Numbered from the stretch's first letter, positions 1 through 8,946 are shown. The stretch is 13,776 nucleotides of DNA from Chrysochromulina tobinii (GCA_001275005.1 JWZX01001383.1:1-13776), one strand, 5' to 3'. Notes: generated by a model not told the origin, from the letters alone. Numbers and translations: made by a program.

Positions 1-132
1 CCCCGCCCCGGGGGCCTTGGGACTCATTGATTTATGTAGGGCTGATTTCCAAAATTACCCTAATGAGTGCGAGCGGACTACCTTAAAGATGGATGTCGCT
101 TCGTAAAATTCACAGATCGATCCGCAGATCTG
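1..132. other. Left-edge non-coding or upstream stretch of the capping-enzyme gene
   Basis: The stretch is less GC-rich than the coding DNA that follows. The capping-enzyme frame is open from base 67, just after a TGA at 64-66, but has no ATG before 133. An upstream exon joined through an acceptor such as the CAG ending near 115 or 127 is possible and cannot be tested here. I see no clear TATA element or other gene. Confidence 0.4.
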
Positions 133-1542
133 ATGTCGGCCGACCCTCTCATGCTCGCCTCCCTCGAAAAGGTCGGTGGTACGGAACTGCGCGACCTGCG
201 TGCAAAATGCCTGGTGCTCATGCGCGTTGACGGCGACATGAGCAAGTTCCCAGGTGCGCAGCCCGTATCCTTTGAGCGCAAGCACCTGACGGTGCCCGAC
301 AATCGCCAGGATGCCTCAATCCTCACCGCGCCCTACTTTGCTGCCGAGAAGACGGACGGCGTGCGCTACATGCTCCTCGTGCTGGGCGCCAAGGGCACAT
401 TTGTCGTCGACCGAAACTTTGAGATGCGGCGGCTGCCGCCGATGCGTTTCCCGAGACACACCGATCCCACCAAGCCGCTCGACGAGACGCTGCTTGATGG
501 CGAGCTCGTCATCGACACCGTAAGCAGCACCGGCGCCAAGAAGCGTCGTCGCAGCGAAGACGTCAACGGCGACGAGGAGGTGTCTGACGAAGGCGATGCG
601 CCCTCCGCCACCACGACCCCGCGCCTGCGCTACCTTGCATACGACGCATGCTGTGTGGGAGGACGCAAGTGCTGCGGCGACCCGCTGCACCTACGGCTGC
701 TGCTGCTGCGGCGCGACGTGCTCGGCCCACGCTACGCGCTCTCACTCAAGGAGCCCGCTGCCTTCGCCGGCGAACACTTTGTACTCGAGCTCAAGGATTT
801 TTTCGCGATAAAGTTGCTGCCGAGCATCTTCTCCCAGGTGAAGGTGGCGCCGCCGGGCTCGAACATCCTGTACGCGTACAACGACCCACTGCGCAAGCTC
901 AGCCACGGTAACGACGGCATCATCTTCACGCCCGCGCGCGACCCGTACCTACCGTACACGTGCAAGACACTCCTCAAATGGAAGCCGTCCAATATGAACT
1001 CGATCGATTTCCGGTTGCGGCGGAAGTGGCGCAAGGGCGAGCCGCGCTTCCTACTCCTCGTGGCTGACCAGACGGTCACCTTCGAGTACGACTGGATCAC
1101 CTTCAGCGACGAAGACCACGCGCGATTCGTCAGGGACTCGAAGGCCGATACGCGCATCATCGAGTGCGTATGGGACCCGAACTGGACCACGATCGAGTAC
1201 GACCCTATCGACGAGCGGGAGCCGTCCTGGGACCACCCTGCAGCCCGGCTTGGCGGCTGGCGCTTCGAGCGCATCCGCGAGGACAAGAAGCACCCCAATG
1301 ACATCCGCACCGTCAAGTCTGTCGAGGTGTCCGTACGGGACGGTGTGACGGCCGTCGAGCTGCTAGGTCAGCTCGGCATCCGTGCGGCGCCCGGCGCACT
1401 GGGCGCCTTTGCCGCCGGCGCAGAGCCAGCACACGGTCCTGCGCCCGTCGCCCCTGCCAACACGCGGGCCGCCCCAGCCGTGGGGCCGACCAGCACGACT
1501 GGGGAGGCCGGTCCGGCGGCACCCGGTGGCAGCACGGAATGA
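133..1542 (+). CDS. mRNA capping enzyme, guanylyltransferase (nucleotidyltransferase plus OB fold)
   Basis: This protein transfers GMP from GTP through an enzyme-lysine intermediate onto the diphosphate end of nascent mRNA, in the nucleus. From the ATG at 133 it is 469 residues. The covalent-nucleotidyltransferase motifs appear in order: FPGAQPVS near 39; motif I KTDGVR at 73-78, with Lys73 the predicted GMP acceptor; motif III around VVDRNFEMRR (91-100); DGELVID at 122-128; motif IV DGIIF near 261-265; motif V LLKWKP near 280-285. Motif VI of the OB fold is the segment from GGWRFERIRED to KKHPND (about 374-391). A charged insert holding KKRRR (136-140) looks like a nuclear localisation signal. 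The last 50 or so residues are Ala/Pro-rich. No RNA triphosphatase domain is fused to it, so that activity must be encoded elsewhere or in an unseen upstream exon. The ATG at 133 was chosen because it is the first in frame and leaves the conserved core intact; the frame extends to base 67 without another ATG. Confidence 0.93.
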   Translation: MSADPLMLASLEKVGGTELRDLRAKCLVLMRVDGDMSKFPGAQPVSFERKHLTVPDNRQDASILTAPYFAAEKTDGVRYMLLVLGAKGTFVVDRNFEMRRLPPMRFPRHTDPTKPLDETLLDGELVIDTVSSTGAKKRRRSEDVNGDEEVSDEGDAPSATTTPRLRYLAYDACCVGGRKCCGDPLHLRLLLLRRDVLGPRYALSLKEPAAFAGEHFVLELKDFFAIKLLPSIFSQVKVAPPGSNILYAYNDPLRKLSHGNDGIIFTPARDPYLPYTCKTLLKWKPSNMNSIDFRLRRKWRKGEPRFLLLVADQTVTFEYDWITFSDEDHARFVRDSKADTRIIECVWDPNWTTIEYDPIDEREPSWDHPAARLGGWRFERIREDKKHPNDIRTVKSVEVSVRDGVTAVELLGQLGIRAAPGALGAFAAGAEPAHGPAPVAPANTRAAPAVGPTSTTGEAGPAAPGGSTE

Positions 1543-2195
1543 CGCTCACGCGGATGCGGGATGGTGCTGCGGACAGCTGAGACACCGGATCCGCATCTGG
1601 AGCAGCCGCGTAATACATACTGTAGGAGCCCTCAGAAGGTAGGTCGAGTGGTATCATATTTGTGTGCTGGGCTTTCGAGATTTCGATCGCGATCTTAACC
1701 CCGTTCACCAGACGCGCCTCTCAACACGAGTCGGACGCACGCCGCGCGATGCGCGGAACTCCCCGGTCTCCGCCGAGAACCCGCCGAACCCGAACGGCGA
1801 GCGCGAGGGCCCTCAGGCCCGGCCGCCCCGGGCGAGACTATTCGATTATTATGGAAACAGGGTCGACACTCGACAGAGAGCCGCTCCGGGCTCGCCAGGA
1901 ACGCGCATTCGGCTTTACCTGGACCGGTACTTCTGACGACCTCACTAGCGAAATTGAGCATTGAGGAGTCCGAGCGAGCGAGTACTCAGTACTTGTGTTG
2001 ACCGAGGGGAGCGGAGCCGTCCGTCGAGACGGTGGTGGAGTGAGCGTGGGGGGACCGCGAAGAAACTGACTGACTGACTGGGTATAGAGAGACGAAAAGA
2101 AAAGCGGGTCCCCAGCCCTCGCCCCCTGGGCCCATAGTCCGGCCCCGCCGAGTTTGGCCGCGTCCGTCCTAGGACAGGGGGTACAGTTTGACAAG
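1543..2195. other. Intergenic region between capping enzyme and LRR protein genes
   Basis: About 650 bases with no convincing gene. It contains a perfect 6-bp-stem hairpin (CCGCGC-GAT-GCGCGG, 1742-1756), a short ACTG microsatellite (2065-2080, four units), two adjacent AGTACT palindromes near 1981-1993, and a purine-rich stretch around 2085-2107. A 37-codon reading frame from the ATG at 1851 to the TGA at 1964 could be an upstream ORF if the LRR transcript starts that early, but its peptide resembles nothing I know. No clear TATA box. Confidence 0.5.
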
Positions 2196-5100
2196 ATGAT
2201 GCACGCCAAGCTGGGGCTCATCTGCCTCGCGACTGCCGCTAGATTCGCCGCCGCTGCGGGCAACCAGCTTCTCGACCCCGAACTGGTCATGGTTCCGGCT
2301 CCTCTGCCGAATGAGCCTCCGATCCGTGCCAAGACTGAGGAAAACCAAAAGAGCCGTCTGTGGAGGGAGGACCACATCGTGTACCCGGAGTGGGTGGTTC
2401 CGGAGCAAAAGACCGGGATCGTGTCTGTGGCTGAGTCGCACCCCGTCGATGCCAAGGCGACGGCGCGCGCGGGCCGCCGCCGCCTTCAGGCTTCGTGCCC
2501 GCCCCCCCTCCCTCCGGCTCCGGTCGTCATTCCAACCTATTGCCCCGGCTATCCGAACTTGCCACTCCTCAACTCGACGATGGGCTTTTCGGGCATTCCG
2601 AGCACTCCTATTCTCGGTCAGCGGAATCTCACGACCGGCACTTACATCGATTCCGGCGGCGTCTTCGAGTGGACGTCCGGTTGCCCGGCGGCCATCAATC
2701 TTGGCAGCGGCGAGAACCTGTACACCAAGGTTTACCTCCAGCCCCGGTGGAAGCTCAAGTATGCCTGGGAGACGTCGCAGAGCTTCATCATGTTCCCCGA
2801 CTGGCACCAGATCCCGTACTACTTCCCAGGTATAGCCCAGAATGTGGTCCTCCAACCGAGCATCACCTACTTCTATTTCGGCTCCTTGAACTCCGAGTAT
2901 GTGTTCCAGCCTGTTCCGTCTCCTACGTTCCGAGACTTTTACCACCGCACGGCCAACTGGGTGCGCGCTGCCAAAGGCCCCCACCGCTCGTGCTGCACGA
3001 TGCGCTGATCGCTAGTCGCGTTCTAACCCCGCACATGCGCGACCCCCGCCGCTCGTGCTGCACGATGCGCTGCTCGCACTCGCGTTCTAACCCCGCACAT
3101 GCGCGAGCTTCCGCACGTACCCCCAAAATGATCTGACCGCCTACTCCGGTGTCACCCCCCCCTTCTCACTCAGGGCTGGTGCGGCGAGGCCTCGCCTGCG
3201 GCGGCGCGGGTCAACTGCACGGCAGGCACCTTCGGGCTCGCCAACTCGGGCTACGTGTACATGACCTGGCACGCCATAGCGGCCGGGTTCGCCTTTCCGG
3301 AGTCTCGGCTCACCGGCCGCATCACCGTCACGACCACCCCCCCGACCCCTCACGTATATCAAGCCCGAGCAGCATGACGCCCTCCGCGACATCTACAACA
3401 CCATGTGCAAGCCCACGCAGGACCAGCTGCCCATCTGGAACCTCAACTTGGCCGCGGGCAGCGTCAACCGCCACTGGACGCGAGCATTCTTCCGAGGCGG
3501 CGCGTACGCGAGGAACTACGGCAACGCCAACCCAACGTACCTCTACCTCGCCAACTACAGCACCACTGGCCGTGAGCTGGACACGGACGTGATTCCCTAC
3601 TGCGATTGGCTCTTCGCGACCCGCCTGGACTCGAACCCCGCGGACCGCACGGTGGTTCTCCCCATGCCGCCCGGCCTCGATGGTATCGGCAACTGCGAGC
3701 GGATCAACTTCATCTTGTGCAATGCAGACGGCGACGTCATCGAGATCGACCTCGACAGTCTGGGCCTGACGGGCACGCTGCCAGCTTCGTTCGGTGCGTT
3801 CAACAAGCTCAAGAATCTCTACCTGCGCGAGAATACAATCTCCGGCACCCTCCCGCCCTCCCTCTTTGCCTCGTCCGAGCTCAAGAACGTCTTCCTCGGC
3901 AAGAACTTTTTCACCGGAACCATCCCATGCCCCACGCACCCCGAGCCCGTGCTGACGAGTATCTCGCTGGAGCGCAACTCGTTCACTGGGACGCTGCCCG
4001 CCTGCCTGTTCACGGAGGCGCCCTACCTGCAGACCCTCGATCTGAGCTACCTCGACCTCGATACCACCATCCCCAACGCCATCCAGGAGGCCACCGAGCT
4101 GGTCTCGCTCACCATGCGCCATGCCGGAATCGTCGGCAACCTGCCGCAGGAGATGAAGTGCAACGACAAGCTCCAGTGGGTGTCGCTCGAGCGCAACAAG
4201 ATGTCTGGCACTGTGCCCAGCGACGTGGTCGGTGGCATGGCTGCCCTTTACGAGCTCGGACTCTCGTACAATGACTTCAGCGGCCCGATCCCCACGATCC
4301 CGAACACCTCCACGGGCTTCCGGCACCTGTACCTCGACCACAACCGATTCTCGGGGCAGTTCCAGACGCAGCTGGAGGGGTGGACGGCCAACCTGGACGC
4401 ATCAACAAGCTCGCGGCTCTACCTGGACCACAACGACCTCAGTGGCCCGCTGCCCACCTACCTCTACGACCTGATTTACGATGCGCACGGAATTAACTCG
4501 CTCGCCATCAACGAGAATCACTTCCTGTGCGACCAGCAGCGAGGGGACTGGCCGGCGTGGGTCTTCCGCGTGGGCACGGGCGCGTTTGGCGTGTGCACCC
4601 CTCTGGCCATGGTGACCAGTGCCACCGTCCCCAACCCCGGAAGCATCGTGGTCACGGGCGCCAACTTTGTCGCCAGCCCTGAGCTCAAGTGCAAGCTCAT
4701 CAACTCGGTGACCTCCGTTGCTACGATCGTTAATGCCGCGTACCGCTCGCCGACGGAGGTTGAGTGCATTGCGCCGACCATTGCGCCGACCATGACCTAC
4801 GCCGTGCAGGTGGCCAACTATGGCACCGACTTCTACTCGCCTGCCCTCGCGGGGTCGGCATACGTGATGCGTTCAGTTGTGATCCCAGCCGATCCTGCAC
4901 GGACTGTGACGACTTCATTCGTAGCCTCGGGCGACGTCTCGTCCTACACCGCGGCCCGCCAGGCCGCAATGCGCGCCGCCTTCGCGGCGCGGGCGGGTGT
5001 CCCCTTGGAAAGCGTCGTCCTCTCGGTCACCGCCGCGTCGGTGAACATCAATCTCGAGATCGTGTACCCCACTGCGACTGCGGCCGCGGGTGCAGCCGTT

Positions 5101-5460
5101 GCCCTCACGGCCGCCGGAGGTGCCTTCCAGAGCACAGCATCGCTCCAGGCGGTGCTCAGGAACGCGGGTGTGCCGGTGACCGTCACGGAGATCACGTCTG
5201 CTCCACAGGTGGTCCAGCAGAATCTCTCGAGCGGCACGGTCAAGGAGGTGCTCTCGCTCGGCGGTATCATCGCGATCGTCGTGTCGGTGGTCGTCGCGTT
5301 CCTCCTGTGCCTCTGCGCCTCGACTCTCATCCAGCGCGAGCGTGCCGGCAAGCCCGTCTTCTCACCCGTGGGCGGCGGCGTCGGGGCTGTCAAGCCCTCG
5401 GCCACCGCGACGTCGAGTAGCACTGGCCGTAGCACTGTCGCTGGTGAGCACAAGCTCTAA
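2196..5460 (+). CDS. LRR / IPT-TIG / SEA-like type I membrane protein (receptor-like, no kinase)
   Basis: A cell-surface protein of about 1016 residues; ligand unknown. Exon 1 is 2196-2960, the intron is 2961-3173, and coding resumes at 3174. At a C7 run (3337-3343) the frame shifts by one base and then stays open to the TAA at 5458-5460. The ATG at 2196 (another at 2199) starts a hydrophobic leader, MMHAKLGLICLATAA. A basic GRRRLQA site at 93-99 may be a propeptide cleavage site. About ten plant-type LRRs (LxLxxNxxxGxLP pattern) span roughly 441-706 and end in a Cys-containing cap. An IPT/TIG-like domain follows at about 732-821, then an algal SEA-like segment (VTTSFVASGDVSSY onward, about 830-936), one TM helix (about 947-971) and a cytoplasmic tail of about 45 residues rich in Ser and Thr. 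It resembles plant receptor-like proteins that lack a kinase. Orientation and membrane topology are secure; the function is inference. An alternative to the frame slip is a second intron, 3255-3363, which would also restore frame. Confidence 0.82.
2961..3173 (+). other. Intron in the LRR protein gene, containing a tandem duplication
   Basis: Phase-0 GT-AG intron of 213 nt. The donor is TGG|GTGCGC and the acceptor is TTCTCACTCAG|GGC after a C-rich tract. Reading through instead meets a TGA at 3006-3008. TCTGAC at 3132-3137 is a well-placed branch-point candidate; two TTCTAAC copies (3021-3027, 3085-3091) lie farther upstream. The GC3 pattern of the peptide from 3174 supports the acceptor. No transcript evidence is available. 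Confidence 0.7.
2984..3106 (+). repeat. Two-copy tandem direct repeat (about 65-bp unit) inside the intron
   Basis: Copy 1 starts at 2984 and copy 2 at 3049. Both begin CCGCTCGTGCTGCACGATGC and include CGTTCTAACCCCGCACATGC. They differ at a few bases around the centre and by one base in length. The high identity suggests a recent duplication. Confidence 0.9.
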
Positions 5461-6244
5461 GCGGCAAGCCTTGAAGACACACTTTGCGAAGACCGTGCGA
5501 GGCGATGAGCAGCTCTCTGAAGGCCATCTGAGAACGAGCTACAACACACGGAGAACGAGATCCAAGGTTCGGGATGAAAGACGCATGTGCGCCGTCGACC
5601 TGGCCAGGATTCGCGACGTGGCGCGTCAGCATTCCCAAGGGTCGAAAGCTCGGCCACGGAACTGCCAAGGGTTGGGCCACGATCCAGGGCAAAGGGTTGG
5701 GCGGGGCGGAATGGTGTCACGCTGCGCATGCCGACCTCGGCATCTGATGCCGACATCTCAGAGTCGATAGGGTAAGGGGCACCTGTGGGGAGTTAGTGCC
5801 GTTCGAGCGGCGCGCTCACATCTTAGGACAACGACCCGGAGTCGGGGACAAGCGAACGTTGGCCGCCATGCGTGCAGCACCTGATTGGAGGTTGCACCGC
5901 AGCTGGCCCATCCTTGCAGCTGTGCTGGTGTACCATGTTGCGATCGGATCCGATCGCGTCAAAAACAAAATTCGCCCGACGCCAAACTGGTATCTCCGCT
6001 TCCGCTGTTCCGCCGCGTATCCCAGCATTAAGCGTCGACCTCGTCCGCACACGTCACTCGTCCGACATCCTCATCTACAGGTATACTGTATCCCTACACC
6101 CTGGAAGCAGGAGCTTGCTTGCTTACATCCTGGGAGAACTGGCTGATACAACGCGACGTGCGATTCTGAATGTTGTCAACTCCAACATGCGTGTTAACGT
6201 TCACACCACACAGGGATGTGAGCCGACGCACGAAAGGCGAGTTG
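5461..6244. other. Intergenic region between LRR protein and saccharopine-dehydrogenase-like genes
   Basis: About 780 bases, less GC-rich in places (for example around 5960-5975). It holds an imperfect 24-bp tandem repeat ending in AAGGGTTGGG (5652-5701), alternating ATGCCGA/TCGGCAT inverted repeats (5728-5752), and an 18-bp perfect palindrome (5940-5957). An ACGTCA element (CRE-like) lies near 6045-6055. Open frames here either lack an ATG start or have no recognisable content. An in-frame ATG at 6170 could extend the downstream gene. A possible splice acceptor, CACCACACAG, ends near 6213. No tRNA or other RNA gene was seen. Confidence 0.5.
5940..5957. repeat. 18-bp perfect palindrome
   Basis: GCGATCGGATCCGATCGC reads the same on both strands. 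The symmetry stops at the next base pair (T and G). It lies about 290 bases upstream of the downstream gene's chosen ATG and could be a dimeric protein-binding site or simply chance. Confidence 0.9.
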
Positions 6245-7450
6245 ATGCGCTCGCACGACATCGTGCTCTGGGGATGCACGGGCTTCACTGGCAGCCTGGT
6301 TGCCCGGTACTTTGCTCAGACAGTCGCTCCGCAATGGCCCGAGCTACGATGGGCCCTTGCGGGCCGAAGCCAAGCCAAGCTTCTCAAGCTTGCGGCTTCC
6401 TTGGGTGGACCGCCGATCATAGTCGCCGACGCCACCTCGCCAGACGACGTGGCCCGCGTCGCCTCCAACACGCGCGTGCTGCTCTCCACGGCCGGTCCTT
6501 ATGCACTGTACGGTTCTCCTCTCGTTGAAGCTTGCGCCGTCTATGGCACCGGCTATGTGGACATCAACGGCGAGACTGGATGGCACCGCCAAATGATCGA
6601 CAAGTACGATGCCACCGCCCGAGCCAGCGGCTCCGTGTTGGTGCCGTCGTCTGGCTTCGACTCCATTCCGAGCGATCTCGGTGCGCAGTGGATGGCCGAA
6701 CGTGTCTTTGAGCGCTGCGGGCAACCGACGCGGCGCATCTCGTGCTATGTGTCGCTCAAAGGCGAGTTCTCTGGTGGGACGATTGCATCCAGCATCCTGA
6801 GCGACGAGAAGTTCGGGGCGGACTATCTGGCCAACCCCTTCCTCCTGGGCGGCATGCCGCAATCGGGTCGGATGCGTGACGAGCACATGGACCTCACGAG
6901 CGCAGGCTTCGATGAGCAGATCCGGTCTGCTGTGGCGCCCTTTGGCATGGCTCCCATCAACACGCGCATCGTGCGTCGCTCGGTCGGGTTGCTCGAAGCA
7001 AGCGATCCCAAGAGGGCCGCATCCCTCTTTAGCCGTGACTTTTGCTACCGCGAGCTCGCCCTCGCTCCCAGCGCCGAGGTGGCTGCCAAGATGGCGAAGG
7101 CCGCCTCCGCCCCGGCCACGAAGATCAAGGAGCTCGTCGCTAAGGGACGTCTCCCGACCCCAGGCCAAGGCCCATCAGCGGCCACCCGCTCCCAGTCGTG
7201 GTTCCAATTCACGCTCATCGCCGAGGCTGCGGACGGCTCCCTCCAGCTCGCAGGCAAGATCTCGGGCGGAGATCCTGGCTATGACGAGACCGCGAAGATG
7301 GTGGCGGAGGCCGCTGTATGCCTGGCCACGCAGAGTGCGCCGCCGAGCCAAGGGGGGGGCTTCATGACGCCCGCGACCGCCCTCGGCGCACCACTCCGCG
7401 AGCGGCTGCACGTGCAAGGGATCCGATTCGAAGACATGCCGGTGCCATGA
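6245..7450 (+). CDS. Saccharopine-dehydrogenase-like oxidoreductase (SCCPDH family)
   Basis: A 401-residue protein of the SCCPDH-like family, which shares the Rossmann fold of saccharopine dehydrogenase but whose members mostly have no proven reaction. In animals it is linked to lipid droplets and membranes. The N-terminus DIVLWGCTGFTGSLV (5-19) has the nucleotide-binding GxxGxxG. WALAGRSQAKL (about 36-46), the STAGPY segment (about 85) and VPSSGFDSIPSDLG (about 138-151) match family landmarks, and the length is usual. The chosen start puts the Rossmann strand at the N-terminus, as in relatives. An in-frame ATG at 6170 would add 25 residues that might be a targeting peptide or 5' untranslated sequence. 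The C-terminal half (about 300-401) is less conserved. There are no internal stops and no intron. It faces the CIA30 gene, with about 260 bp between their stop codons. I would not assign a role in lysine breakdown. Confidence 0.88.
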   Translation: MRSHDIVLWGCTGFTGSLVARYFAQTVAPQWPELRWALAGRSQAKLLKLAASLGGPPIIVADATSPDDVARVASNTRVLLSTAGPYALYGSPLVEACAVYGTGYVDINGETGWHRQMIDKYDATARASGSVLVPSSGFDSIPSDLGAQWMAERVFERCGQPTRRISCYVSLKGEFSGGTIASSILSDEKFGADYLANPFLLGGMPQSGRMRDEHMDLTSAGFDEQIRSAVAPFGMAPINTRIVRRSVGLLEASDPKRAASLFSRDFCYRELALAPSAEVAAKMAKAASAPATKIKELVAKGRLPTPGQGPSAATRSQSWFQFTLIAEAADGSLQLAGKISGGDPGYDETAKMVAEAAVCLATQSAPPSQGGGFMTPATALGAPLRERLHVQGIRFEDMPVP

Positions 7451-7708
7451 AGATGATTGTGCTGATCGGTGCGTGAAGACCGAGAGTTGCAACACGAAAT
7501 TTGGGAGCATTTTGCCGCGCGCCATCTTTCTCAACACCATGAACGCCACGTGACTTAGAACCACGGGCCACGCTCCGCCGGCGCAACGCACAGCAGTCAC
7601 TCGTCGCTTCCGGGCCAGGGACCCAACACATAATTTAGAACACTGCATGCTGCGCACTCTCTGGCTCTTCCGCGGCCGCCGCCGCCACTTGCGCTCACAG
7701 CGGGCGCC
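7451..7708. other. Convergent 3' intergenic spacer
   Basis: About 258 bases between two converging stop codons, so both 3' untranslated regions and both polyadenylation sites should lie here. No gene and no clear poly(A) signal of known type is visible; a short AT-rich patch (ACATAATTTAGAAC) sits near 7628-7641. Confidence 0.5.
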
Positions 7709-8551
7709 TCAGTACGAACCCACTTGCCCAAGGCGCAGCTGGAAACGGCCCGCCGGCACGTCCGCCATCACTGCGCCCGACGCGCTCTCGAATCGACTGA
7801 GCATGAAGCCGAGCTGCTGCACTTGGTCGCCCCTAATCGGCGCCGCATCGCGTACCGGCATGCCTCGAAAGGTGGGCTTGAAGGCGCTCCAGGGCAGCCG
7901 GACGGTCGTCATTTCAGTGGAGACCACTGGCAGGCTCGCCTGGTACATGACGCCGTCCATACCCGCATCAGCCTTCACGCAAACCTTGTAGCCCGATCGA
8001 CCATCGCTAGCGCACGTGAGCATCAAGCCCGAGGAGGAGGCCCACGAGCGCGGCACGGAGGCTGGCAGCAGTGCTCGCACGCTCGCAAACCCGCCGTTCG
8101 CGACCACCAGCGTGCCCTCAAAAGAGCTCTCGCCGTCGTCGTAGCTCCTAAGTGTGGAGCGGCTGCTGCCGCCCATCACGCGGTCGTCTACGGTTGCCCA
8201 CTGCAGAGTGCGGTCGCCGATGTTCATCATCGATCCAGTAGTGCCCACAGCCGCAGCGGTAGTGGGAACTGGGTCCACGGTGAATCCCCTCGATGCGGTC
8301 GATCTGCCGCTTTGGAGCTCACGCAGCACGGCATCGAGGGCATGTCGCAGCACCCACGCCCTGTCCGAAGAACTCCGGGTACTCATGGCTTTGTCGAGTG
8401 AAGCTTGCAGCATAGGCGACATGGATGGGACGCTTTGGCAAAGCGTCACGACGGTGTCTGCGTATACGCTAGCACACCCGTCGGCATCGCCGCCGTTGAA
8501 GAGGGGCACCCCGATGGAGATGGCCTGCGTGATGAGGCGAACCGGGTCCAT
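7709..8551 (-). CDS. CIA30-domain protein (NDUFAF1-like fold) with N-terminal helical segment
   Basis: A 280-residue protein. Residues from about 112 to 275 match the CIA30 family: WATVDDRVMGGSS (118-130), FEGTLVVANGGFASVRA (144-160), and a final GDQVQQLGFMLSRFE (241-255) followed by GRFQLRL. CIA30/NDUFAF1 helps assemble mitochondrial complex I, but plants and algae have several CIA30 paralogues, including plastid ones, so the target is not settled. Residues 1-80 look helical (ISIGVPLFNGGDADGC, then an AWVLRHALDAVLREL helix) and resemble a segment I associate with algal CIA30 proteins; that recognition is weak. The ATG at 8551 has a good context (CGCCATGGA) and is the only Met before the domain. 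No targeting peptide follows it. The frame stays open upstream to about 9004, and an Arg/Ser-rich stretch just before the ATG could be a transit peptide reached through an upstream intron. Confidence 0.82.
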   Translation of the reverse strand: MDPVRLITQAISIGVPLFNGGDADGCASVYADTVVTLCQSVPSMSPMLQASLDKAMSTRSSSDRAWVLRHALDAVLRELQSGRSTASRGFTVDPVPTTAAAVGTTGSMMNIGDRTLQWATVDDRVMGGSSRSTLRSYDDGESSFEGTLVVANGGFASVRALLPASVPRSWASSSGLMLTCASDGRSGYKVCVKADAGMDGVMYQASLPVVSTEMTTVRLPWSAFKPTFRGMPVRDAAPIRGDQVQQLGFMLSRFESASGAVMADVPAGRFQLRLGQVGSY

Positions 8552-8946
8552 GGCGAGCTCTGAGGCGTTGAAGGCCTTCGACCCCCCTGGCTGCTGGCCG
8601 CTCCGAAGCGGCGGCGAGCGCGTATCGCTGCGCTGGAGCCGCTGGGCGGCTATCGACGAGGCGGACGTCGCGGGCGGCGAGAAGAAGATCGAAGCTGTCT
8701 CGCGGAGTCCGCGCCAGGCGAGCACAACTTGGGGTGTTTGAAGATCACGATGACGCACGTGGACAATGATCACCAAATCCCCTGCAAGGGGCACGTCACA
8801 CGACGGTTTCACAAGCAATCCTTTTCCATAAATGGACGGCGGACACCCCAAAAACTGGAAGACCCGGTCAACGGTGCGCCACCTCCACGACGAGACGGAC
8901 AAGCTCTCACCGCCCGAGTAGGCTTTGAAGCCAGGGCCGTGCCGCC
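8552..8946. promoter_or_regulatory. Divergent promoter region of the CIA30 and repeat-protein genes
   Basis: These 395 bases separate two start codons pointing away from each other. They contain a CACGTG G-box/E-box (8756-8761), a CACGTCA CRE-like element (about 8792-8798), a small CCCCT-GCA-AGGGG hairpin (8779-8791) and a TATA-like CCATAAATGG (about 8826-8835) roughly 115 bases upstream of the plus-strand ATG. The part nearest the CIA30 start may still be coding if that gene has a 5' extension. Regulatory roles are inferred from motifs only. Confidence 0.4.

Noticed and set aside
1664-1936. 90-codon frame between the first two genes
   Set aside because: It begins at GTG, and its Arg/Pro-rich peptide looks like GC-rich non-coding sequence.
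2065-2080. ACTG tandem as a telomere or mobile-element target site
   Set aside because: Only four units and no flanking element; a chance microsatellite.
3328-4341. 337-codon open frame antisense to the LRR region
   Set aside because: It mirrors the GC-rich third positions of the LRR gene, its peptide is Val/Gly/Glu-rich with no domain, and the sense strand has clear repeats and a TM helix.
5796-6146. 116-codon frame in the intergenic region
   Set aside because: It opens at GTG, not ATG, shows no coding-like third-position bias and contains the 18-bp palindrome.
6344-7168. 274-codon minus-strand frame opposite the oxidoreductase
   Set aside because: The plus strand encodes a recognisable Rossmann protein; the antisense peptide has no motif.
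8154-8741. 195-codon plus-strand frame opposite the CIA30 gene
   Set aside because: The minus strand shows CIA30 motifs at conserved spacing; the plus-strand peptide is low-complexity and unrelated to any family.
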